Below are positions 1 to 5,562 of a stretch of DNA of 14,649 nt, piece by piece. The position numbers and the translations under genes were made by a program. The notes below the pieces were generated by a model, which saw nothing but the letters and a program-made list of their open reading frames with translations, ran no database searches and was not told the origin of the DNA. The stretch comes from Rhodobacter sp. (GTDB lineage: Bacteria > Pseudomonadota > Alphaproteobacteria > Rhodobacterales > Rhodobacteraceae). The stretch spans positions 1-14,649 of the forward strand of contig PNND01000111.1 of assembly GCA_013824045.1 (NCBI GenBank). Direction: 5' to 3'. Position 1 is the first letter of the stretch; every line of letters begins with the position of its first letter.

Positions 1-120
1 TTCTGGACAGAAGAACACGGATGCGGCGCACCGGAAGCGGCGTGGCGCGTGTCGGGAATGGCGCGGTGCCGGGGGCCGCCGGGCGGTAGGGTTGGATCGT
101 CGGGCGGGAGTGGGGATGGA
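1..120. other. Left-edge stretch before the first gene
   Basis: No gene can be assigned here. On the plus strand one reading frame is open from position 3 to a TAG at 87-89 and could be the last 28 codons of an upstream gene (it would end in a basic, Gly/Ala-rich tail), but nothing in it is recognisable. The frame of the following enolase-superfamily gene is also open to the edge, with a GTG at 49, but the residues it would add are low-complexity Gly/Arg/Pro and do not resemble the family N-terminus. The last 15 bases hold the purine-rich ribosome binding region of the next gene. Confidence 0.3.
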
Positions 121-1227
121 ATGCGGATCACGCGGTTGGAGACCTTTGGCAACGAATTCGTCTGTTTCGTGCGGGCGACGGCCGAGGGGGGGGCTGTTGG
201 CTGGGGACAGCTGTCCACCTATTACGCCGATCTGACGGCGGAGGTGTTCCATCGGCAGGTGGCGCCGCATGCGCTGGGGACCGATACGCTGGAGTTCGAG
301 GATACGCTGCGGCGCGTCTATGAGCGGGAGCACAAGTATCCGGGCAGCTATCTGCGCCGCGCCATGGCGGGGCTGGATACGGCGCTGTGGGACCTGCGGG
401 GGAAGGTGGAGGGCAAACCTGTCGTTTCGCTGCTGGGCGGGAACCCGGGGAAGCTGCGCGCCTATGCCAGCAGCATGAAGCGCGACATCACGCCCGAGGA
501 TGAGGCTGCGCGGCTGTGCCGTCTCAGGGATGAGAAGGGCTTCACCGCCTTCAAGTGGCGGGTGGGCGCGGAATGTGGCCGCGACGTGGATGAATGGCCG
601 GGGCGGACGGAGGCGGTGATTCCGGTCGTTTCAAAGGCGCTGGGCGAGGGCATCGACAAGCTGGTGGACGGCAATTCCGGCTTTTCGCCGAAGCGCGCCA
701 TCGCGGTGGGGCGGATGCTGGAGGATAACGGCATCGGGCATTTCGAGGAACCCTGCCCCTATTGGGAGGTGGACCAGACGGCAGAGGTGCGGGCGGCCCT
801 GTCCATCGACGTGGCGGGGGGCGAGCAGGATTGCGAATTCTCCAGCTGGAGGTTGATGATCGAGCAGGGGGCGGTCGATATCCTGCAGCCTGATGTGATG
901 TATATGGGCGGTATCCACCGCACGCTGGAGGTCTGCCGGATGGGGGCGGCGGCGGGGTTGCCGATCACGCCGCATGCGGCAAATCTGTCCCTTGTGACGA
1001 TGTGCACGATGCATCTGTTGAAGGCGATCCCCAATGCGGGCAAATATCTGGAATTGTCGATCGAGGGGCCGGACTACTATCCGTGGCAGGAGGGACTTTT
1101 CCTCGGGTCGCCCTATGATGTGAGCGAGGGGTGCGTGACCGTGCCCGATGCCCCCGGCTGGGGGGTGGAGATCAACCCTGACTGGCTTGCCCGTGCGAGC
1201 CATCGTGTTTCGGAATGGAGAGGCTGA
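121..1227 (+). CDS. Mandelate racemase/muconate lactonizing enzyme family protein (enolase superfamily)
   Basis: A 368-residue enolase-superfamily enzyme, probably an acid-sugar dehydratase, racemase or cycloisomerase that abstracts an alpha-proton next to a carboxylate with Mg2+. The N-terminal capping domain spans about 1-115 and the (beta/alpha)7-beta barrel about 120-350. Visible catalytic elements are a K-x-R pair (K145, R147 in FKWRVG), metal ligands D183 (VDGN), E209 (FEEP) and E235 (GGEQ), and a general acid/base H285 (TPHAAN) with D258 (QPDVMYMGG) as the usual partner. This arrangement is that of the mandelate racemase subgroup. The ATG at 121 is chosen because MRITRLETFG is the normal family start and GGAG/GGGGA lies just upstream; a GTG at 49 would add an unlike leader. 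It is 2 nt from the aminotransferase downstream, so probably one operon. The substrate cannot be read from the sequence. Confidence 0.9.
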   Translation: MRITRLETFGNEFVCFVRATAEGGAVGWGQLSTYYADLTAEVFHRQVAPHALGTDTLEFEDTLRRVYEREHKYPGSYLRRAMAGLDTALWDLRGKVEGKPVVSLLGGNPGKLRAYASSMKRDITPEDEAARLCRLRDEKGFTAFKWRVGAECGRDVDEWPGRTEAVIPVVSKALGEGIDKLVDGNSGFSPKRAIAVGRMLEDNGIGHFEEPCPYWEVDQTAEVRAALSIDVAGGEQDCEFSSWRLMIEQGAVDILQPDVMYMGGIHRTLEVCRMGAAAGLPITPHAANLSLVTMCTMHLLKAIPNAGKYLELSIEGPDYYPWQEGLFLGSPYDVSEGCVTVPDAPGWGVEINPDWLARASHRVSEWRG

Positions 1228-1229
1228 AG

Positions 1230-2354
1230 ATGCCCGGACTGCATGCACATATCGACCCCGAGGGGCTTGAGGAGTTTTCCGTGGTCTTCACCGACCGCAG
1301 CCTGAACCACATGTCGGGCCGGTTTCAGGGCGTGATGCGGGATGTGTCGGCGCTGTTGAAGGAGGTCTATCACGGATCGGCGGTGGCGCTGGTGCCCGGA
1401 GGCGGGACCTTTGCGATGGAGGCCGTGGCGCGGCAGTTCGGCAAAGGATCGGTGCTGGTGGTGCGCAACGGATGGTTTTCCTTCCGCTGGTCGCAGATCT
1501 TTGACGCGGGCGCTTTTGCAGGCGAGACGACCGTGGTGATGGCCCGCCAGACGGGGAACGACCCGCGCGCGCCCTATGCGCCGCCGCCGGTGGACGAGGT
1601 GGTGGCCAAGATCCGCGAGATGAAACCCGAAGCCGTGTTCGCCCCGCATGTGGAGACGAGCGCGGGGATCATCCTGCCGGACGAGTACATTACCCAGATC
1701 GCCGCGGCGGCGCATGATGTGGGCGCGATCATGGTGCTGGATTGCATCGCATCGGGCTGCATCTGGGTGAATATGGAGGCGACGGGCGTGGATGTGCTGA
1801 TCAGCGCGCCGCAGAAGGGGTGGTCTGCCGCGCCTTCGGCCGGGGTGGTTGTGATGAGCCCGCGGGCCGAGGCACGGCTGGCCGAGACGGACAGCAATTC
1901 CTTTGCGATGGACCTGAAGAAATGGCGCGCGATCATGGCGGCCTATGAGGGCGGCGGGCATGCCTATCATGCCACCATGCCCACCGATGCCATCGTGGGT
2001 TTCCGCGATGCCATGCTGGAGACCAAGGCGATGGGTTTTGCCCAGGCCAAGGCCGCGCAATGGGACCTGGGCCGTGCGGTGCGCGGGCTTTTGGCCAGCA
2101 AGGGCGTGCCTTCCGTCGCGGCAGAGGGCTATCAGGCGCCGGGCGTTGTGGTGAGCTATACCGATCAGCCGGATGTGCAGAATGGCGCGAAGTTCCGCGC
2201 GCAGGGGCTGCAGATCGCGGCGGGCGTGCCGCTGCAGGTGGGCGAGGGGCCCGAGTTCAAGACCTTCCGCCTCGGCCTGTTCGGTTTGGACAAGCTGAAG
2301 GATGTGCCGGCCACGGTGGCGCGGCTGGAGCGGGCCGTGGACGCGGTGCTGTAA
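1230..2354 (+). CDS. Class V aminotransferase (alanine-glyoxylate / 2-aminoethylphosphonate transaminase-like)
   Basis: A 374-residue PLP-dependent fold-type I aminotransferase of the class V group. Features seen: the glycine-rich cofactor loop VPGGGTFAMEA (55-65), the VETSAGI strand-loop (141-147), D171 in VLDCIAS, which should bind the pyridine nitrogen of PLP, and the Schiff-base lysine K196 in SAPQKGWS. Length is normal for the family. The start is placed at ATG 1230, with GGAG at 1217-1220 nine bases upstream inside the preceding gene; an in-frame ATG at 1215 lies upstream of that site and is less likely. Glyoxylate or pyruvate is the common amino acceptor in this family, but the donor is not predictable. 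Pairing with an enolase-superfamily enzyme suggests catabolism of a hydroxy- or amino-acid derivative (inference). Its stop lies one base before a triple-hairpin array. Confidence 0.9.
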   Translation: MPGLHAHIDPEGLEEFSVVFTDRSLNHMSGRFQGVMRDVSALLKEVYHGSAVALVPGGGTFAMEAVARQFGKGSVLVVRNGWFSFRWSQIFDAGAFAGETTVVMARQTGNDPRAPYAPPPVDEVVAKIREMKPEAVFAPHVETSAGIILPDEYITQIAAAAHDVGAIMVLDCIASGCIWVNMEATGVDVLISAPQKGWSAAPSAGVVVMSPRAEARLAETDSNSFAMDLKKWRAIMAAYEGGGHAYHATMPTDAIVGFRDAMLETKAMGFAQAKAAQWDLGRAVRGLLASKGVPSVAAEGYQAPGVVVSYTDQPDVQNGAKFRAQGLQIAAGVPLQVGEGPEFKTFRLGLFGLDKLKDVPATVARLERAVDAVL

Positions 2355-2355
2355 G

Positions 2356-2385
2356 CCAGGAAAATCTTTGTAAAGATTTTCCTGG
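2356..2385. repeat. Hairpin 1 of a three-hairpin array
   Basis: Perfect inverted repeat with 14-base arms, CCAGGAAAATCTTT (2356-2369) and its complement (2372-2385), around GT. It begins two bases after the aminotransferase stop codon. No T-run follows on the plus strand (next bases GCGCAA), so it is not a canonical intrinsic terminator in that direction, although it could shield the mRNA 3' end. Confidence 0.85.
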
Positions 2386-2391
2386 GCGCAA

Positions 2392-2422
2392 ACCCAAAAC
2401 TTTCCGCAGGAAAGTTTTGGGT
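2392..2422. repeat. Hairpin 2 of a three-hairpin array
   Basis: Perfect inverted repeat with 14-base arms, ACCCAAAACTTTCC (2392-2405) and its complement (2409-2422), around the loop GCA. It is separated by exactly 6 bases from the hairpins on each side (GCGCAA and GGAGAA). Its sequence differs from hairpin 1 but has the same plan: a GC clamp and an A4-n-T3 core. Confidence 0.85.
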
Positions 2423-2428
2423 GGAGAA

Positions 2429-2460
2429 GGCCCGAAAATTTTCGGGAAAATTTTCGGGCC
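2429..2460. repeat. Hairpin 3 of a three-hairpin array
   Basis: Perfect inverted repeat with 14-base arms, GGCCCGAAAATTTT (2429-2442) and its complement (2447-2460), around the loop CGGG. It ends exactly where the minus-strand stop codon of the hydroxylase gene begins (2461). The same bases can be read as a tandem direct repeat of the 12-mer AAAATTTTCGGG (2435-2446 and 2447-2458), and CCCGAAAATTTTCGGG (2431-2446) is by itself a perfect palindrome. Confidence 0.85.
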
Positions 2461-3660
2461 TCAGCGCAGGCCGAGGCCGGTGCGCATCAGGGTTTTTCGG
2501 ACTGGGGCCACGGAGTAGAGCGCGTTCAACGCCGTAGCGCGCAGGTCGCGCAGCCCCTGCGCGCCCATCATCGAGGCGCGGTTGAGCGCGTCGATCCCGG
2601 TGACGCGGATCTGGATTTCGTTGTGGCGCTGGCGGTGATAGGCGTCGAGCATCTTTGCGCTTCCCAAACTGTACCGGTCGGCCTCGGCAAGGTCGAGCAG
2701 TGCCTTGAGATCAGCCAGCGACATGTTCAGCCCCTGTGCGCCAATGGGCGGGACGACATGCGCGGCCTCGGCCAGAAGCGCGGTGCGTTCGCCGGACATG
2801 CGATCCGCGATCTGGCTGATGATGGGCCAAACGGTGCGGCGGCTAATCAGGGTGAGCGGGCCAAGGATGTGGCAGGAGCGGGTGTTCATCTCGGCTTCGA
2901 ATTCGGCCGGGGGCAGGGCGGCAAGGCGCTGGATGTTCGGGCCGGTTTCCATCCACACGATGGCAGAGCAGGGCAGGCCGTTGCGATCCGGCAAGGGGAC
3001 GAGGGTGAAGGGGCCGCCGGAGCGGTGAATCTCGGTTGAGACGTTGCGATGCGGGACGGGGTGCGAGACCGCGAAGGCAAGCGCCTTTTGGCCATAGCGC
3101 ATGGTGCGGACGGGGATGCCCAAAGCCTCGCGCATGGCTGATGCGCGGCCATCGGCGGCGACCACCATGCGGGCGGCGATGCGGGTGCCGTTGGACAGGG
3201 TGACCAGCGCCTCGCTGTCGCGGGTGAGCAGGCGGGTGGCGGCGACACCGGGGCGGAAGGAGACGTTGGGGAGTTCCGCCAGCCGTTCCACCATTTCGTG
3301 GCGCAAAAGCCAGTTGGGCAGGTTCCAGCCGAAGGGGTGATCCGAGATTTCCGTGGCGTCGAATTCCTTGACGATCCGGGGTTCGGGCAGTTCGCCCCCG
3401 GCATCGACGATCCGCATGATCTGCAGCGCGGCGGCGTGGGGGGCGAGGCGGTCCCACAGGCCTGCGGCTGCGAGGACGGGGATCGAGGGTTGCAGGAAGG
3501 CGGTGGTGCGCAGATCGGCCCCTTCGGCCTCCATGGTGGTGACGGGCGGGGTGGGATCGACGCAGATCACGGAAAACCCGGATGACCCAAAGGCGGCGGC
3601 AGCGGTCAGCCCCGCCACACCCCCGCCAGAGATGAGGATATCGGTCGTTTCGCGGGTCAT
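2461..3660 (-). CDS. UbiH/UbiF/COQ6-family FAD-dependent monooxygenase (ubiquinone biosynthesis hydroxylase)
   Basis: A 399-residue class A flavoprotein hydroxylase of the UbiH/COQ6 family, expected to hydroxylate the aromatic ring of a polyprenyl-phenol ubiquinone intermediate at the inner membrane using O2 and a reductant. The N-terminal dinucleotide-binding motif is ISGGGVAGLTAA (10-21), followed by an acidic strand end at D35. The DG motif is VVAADGRAS (166-174). The C-terminal FAD-ribityl region is LLAEAAHVVPPIGAQGLN (295-312), where the usual G-D of the GD motif reads A-E. Start ATG at 3660 has GGAGG five bases upstream. Which ring position it modifies (C1, C5 or C6, or an alphaproteobacterial UbiL-type broad enzyme) cannot be decided here. 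It lies downstream of the 82-residue membrane protein, in the same direction. Confidence 0.9.
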   Translation of the reverse strand: MTRETTDILISGGGVAGLTAAAAFGSSGFSVICVDPTPPVTTMEAEGADLRTTAFLQPSIPVLAAAGLWDRLAPHAAALQIMRIVDAGGELPEPRIVKEFDATEISDHPFGWNLPNWLLRHEMVERLAELPNVSFRPGVAATRLLTRDSEALVTLSNGTRIAARMVVAADGRASAMREALGIPVRTMRYGQKALAFAVSHPVPHRNVSTEIHRSGGPFTLVPLPDRNGLPCSAIVWMETGPNIQRLAALPPAEFEAEMNTRSCHILGPLTLISRRTVWPIISQIADRMSGERTALLAEAAHVVPPIGAQGLNMSLADLKALLDLAEADRYSLGSAKMLDAYHRQRHNEIQIRVTGIDALNRASMMGAQGLRDLRATALNALYSVAPVRKTLMRTGLGLR

Positions 3661-3774
3661 GTCAGCCTCCGGCCAAATCAGTGCCCTACAGATACGCCGC
3701 AGGGCGCGGAAGGCGAAGCGACATCTTGCCCCGCATGCTGGGCAGGGCAGGACCTGAGGCGCGGAGGGCTGGGA

Positions 3775-4023
3775 TTAAGGGAGCGTAACCCAGATCAACA
3801 GAGCGAACATCACCGGCACGAAACCAACGGCCGTGAGGACAAGGGCGGCGAGGCCCCAGGTCTGCACCGACAGGACGATCAGGGTGACGACGATCATCAG
3901 GACATAGAAGATCGTCGAGATGTCGCGCGAGATGTCGCGCGCGATATGGCCAAGGATCGGGGTCGCATGCAGGATGCGGCTGGCGAGGCTGGGCCGGGCA
4001 GGGACAGTTGCGGAAAGCGACAT
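3775..4023 (-). CDS. Small two-helix membrane protein, function unknown
   Basis: An 82-residue protein I do not recognise by function. Residues 1-36 are a basic/polar N-terminal segment with a short repeated pattern (ARDISRDIS, 28-36), probably cytoplasmic and amphipathic. Two hydrophobic helices follow at about 37-54 and 57-79, and the chain ends two residues later (LP), so it is nearly all membrane. The gene is supported by an AGGAG six bases before ATG 4023 and by a hydrophobic profile unlike a random frame. It sits between the HAD gene (113-base gap) and the ubiquinone hydroxylase gene (114-base gap), all on the same strand, so cotranscription is possible. No cysteine, metal-binding or enzymatic motif is visible. 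Confidence 0.75.
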   Translation of the reverse strand: MSLSATVPARPSLASRILHATPILGHIARDISRDISTIFYVLMIVVTLIVLSVQTWGLAALVLTAVGFVPVMFALLIWVTLP

Positions 4024-4136
4024 GGGCGACTCCTGATTTATCGCCCCTAGATGGTCATGTCGGGGCGTTTTTCAAAGAGATTTTGCTGCGGCGCAGCGTC
4101 GCGTTTGAGTGATGTCGGGGGCTTTGGCGCGGGGCG

Positions 4137-4787
4137 CTATGCGGCAGTCAGCTTTCCAAGGAAGGCAGTCAAGTCGGGAGCATGGTGGTGGATATGCGGC
4201 GCGGGTTCGGGTTCCGGGCTGATGTGGACAGTGCGCAAGCCCATGGCATGGGGCGCGGCCAGATTGCGGGCGTCATCCTCAAACATGGCGGCGCGGGTGG
4301 GATCGAGCCCGTCTTTGGTAAAGACGGTTTCGAAGGCGGCCTGTTCGGGTTTCGGGCGATAATCGGCATGTTCCACGCCATAGACCGCATCGAAAAGCCC
4401 GGTCAGGCCGCGCGCTGCCAGCACGCGATGGGCATAGGGCGCATCGGCATTGGTATAGACGATGCGGCGGCCGGGCAGGGCGGCGATATGGGCGGCCAGC
4501 AGCGGATCGGGGGAGAGGACGGAGAAGTCGATGTCATGCACATCGGCGAGATAGGCTTCGGGGTCGATCCGGTGTTCGGCCATCAGGCCGGCCAACGTGG
4601 TGCCGTAAAGTTTCCAGTAACTGGCGCGGAGGTGATCGGCATGGGCGCGGTCCACGTTCAGCGCCTGCATGACCCAGTTGGTCATGCGCACCTCGATCTG
4701 GTCGAAGAGGCGCATTTGCGGCGGGTAGAGGGTGTTGTCGAGGTCAAAGACCCAGGTGCGGACGTGGAGGAAATCTTGTTTTGCCAT
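4137..4787 (-). CDS. HAD-superfamily pyrimidine 5'-nucleotidase-like hydrolase
   Basis: A 216-residue haloacid dehalogenase-type phosphatase resembling the SDT1/pyrimidine 5'-nucleotidase branch, which dephosphorylates UMP/CMP-type nucleotides in the cytoplasm. All four HAD motifs are present: I, FDLDNT with nucleophile D15 and acid/base D17; II, YTNAD with T112; III, K146 in RPKPEQ; IV, FEDD with D171 and D172. The helical cap of about residues 25-95 fits the C1 cap type. A His-rich segment HIHHHAPDL (198-206) precedes the C-terminal helix. Start ATG 4787 is chosen because MAKQDFLHVRTWVFDLDNT gives the normal distance to motif I; the frame extends upstream only to a TTG at 4835. No clear Shine-Dalgarno precedes 4787, so translation may be weak or leaderless. 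The gene is divergent from the GntR-family gene. Confidence 0.88.
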   Translation of the reverse strand: MAKQDFLHVRTWVFDLDNTLYPPQMRLFDQIEVRMTNWVMQALNVDRAHADHLRASYWKLYGTTLAGLMAEHRIDPEAYLADVHDIDFSVLSPDPLLAAHIAALPGRRIVYTNADAPYAHRVLAARGLTGLFDAVYGVEHADYRPKPEQAAFETVFTKDGLDPTRAAMFEDDARNLAAPHAMGLRTVHISPEPEPAPHIHHHAPDLTAFLGKLTAA

Positions 4788-4816
4788 GGCGGCAAGGTAG
4801 TTCGCCGCCCCGGCAT

Positions 4817-4839
4817 CGGCAATGGGCGGCGGCAATGGG
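4817..4839. repeat. Two direct 10-bp repeats between the divergent HAD and GntR genes
   Basis: CGGCAATGGG occurs at 4817-4826 and again at 4830-4839, a 13-base period, in the divergent gap. It could be a paired binding site for a regulator of either gene, or merely GC-rich sequence simplicity. Clear promoter hexamers were not identified in this gap. Confidence 0.35.
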
Positions 4840-4920
4840 GGCGTTGCATGGGCGCGGGACGGGGATTAGGGTTGCTACGGTATGCCGATGTATTCATTCG
4901 GCGCGCGGAGGATGTGACAG

Positions 4921-5556
4921 GTGCAGAAGGATGCGTATACGCTGATCCTTGAGGCGATTGATGCGGGGCTTTACAAGCCCGGGGATCGGCTGGTGGAATC
5001 GGAATTGGCCGAGCGGCTGGGGGTATCGCGCACGCCGGTGCGCGAGGCGCTGCAGCGGCTGGAGACGCAGGCGATGCTGACGCGCGACGGGCGCAGTCTG
5101 ATCGTCGCGTCGCTGGACCACAACCAGTTGGCCGAGCTTTATGCGGTGCGGACGGAGCTGGAGGGGCTGGCGGCGCGGCTGGCGGCGCGGCATGCAACGG
5201 ATGAGGAGATCCGGGTGCTGCGCGGGATGGTCGATGATGATCTGGCGCTTCTGGGGGCGGACCCCAAGTTGCTGAGCCGGGCGAACAAGCGGTTTCACAA
5301 GCAGATACATCTGGCCAGCCATAACCGGTTTCTGGTGCAGCAGCTGGACCTTGTGCATCGGTCGATGGCCTTGATGGCCAATACGTCCTTTGCGGCGGAA
5401 GGGCGGGATGAGGTCGCGCTGGCCGAGCATGACCAGATCGTGCGCGCGATCGAGGCGCGGGATGGCGATGCTGCCTATCAGGCCTTGCGCCAGCATATCA
5501 GTAAGGCCTTCGAGACGCGGCTGCGGGTGGATGCGGGCGAGATCCGCACGCGCTGA
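4921..5556 (+). CDS. GntR-family transcriptional regulator with FCD domain
   Basis: A 211-residue FadR/VanR-type GntR regulator, a dimeric repressor or activator responding to a small organic acid. The winged helix-turn-helix fills about 1-65, with the characteristic ESELAERLGVSRTPVREAL (26-44). The all-helical FCD ligand domain covers about 68-205 and keeps the likely metal/carboxylate-binding set N122, H126 (in NKRFHKQIH), H170 and H192. The start is a GTG at 4921 with GGAGG at 4907-4911, nine bases upstream; no suitable ATG in frame is available. It is divergent from the HAD gene, which is the obvious candidate target by position, but members of this family also act at distant loci, and no palindromic operator typical of the group was identified. 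Its stop is only six bases from the end of the convergent glycosyltransferase gene. Confidence 0.9.
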   Translation: MQKDAYTLILEAIDAGLYKPGDRLVESELAERLGVSRTPVREALQRLETQAMLTRDGRSLIVASLDHNQLAELYAVRTELEGLAARLAARHATDEEIRVLRGMVDDDLALLGADPKLLSRANKRFHKQIHLASHNRFLVQQLDLVHRSMALMANTSFAAEGRDEVALAEHDQIVRAIEARDGDAAYQALRQHISKAFETRLRVDAGEIRTR

Positions 5557-5562
5557 AGGGGG

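Noticed and set aside
2060..2518. A plus-strand frame of 152 codons spanning the aminotransferase end and the hairpin array
   Set aside because: Arg/Gly-rich shadow of the aminotransferase that reads on through the hairpins into the complement of the hydroxylase gene. No domain and no independent start signal.
4042..4072. CGCCCC/GGGGCG stem followed by five T residues, resembling a plus-strand terminator
   Set aside because: There is no plus-strand gene upstream, the loop is 14 bases long, and on the minus strand, where the flanking genes lie, no T-run follows.
4085..4097. Short GCTGC/GCAGC hairpin downstream of the HAD gene
   Set aside because: Only 5 base pairs, with no T-run on the minus strand. 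Not enough to call a terminator.
4788..4835. A 16-residue N-terminal extension of the HAD gene to a TTG codon at 4835
   Set aside because: The leader is Pro/Ala-rich, the start codon is rare, and the ATG at 4787 gives the normal distance to the nucleophile motif.
4882..4917. An 11-codon mini frame (MPMYSFGARRM) just before the GntR-family gene, possibly a leader peptide
   Set aside because: Too short to support, with no clear ribosome binding site. Its overlap with the GGAGG of the regulator may be chance.
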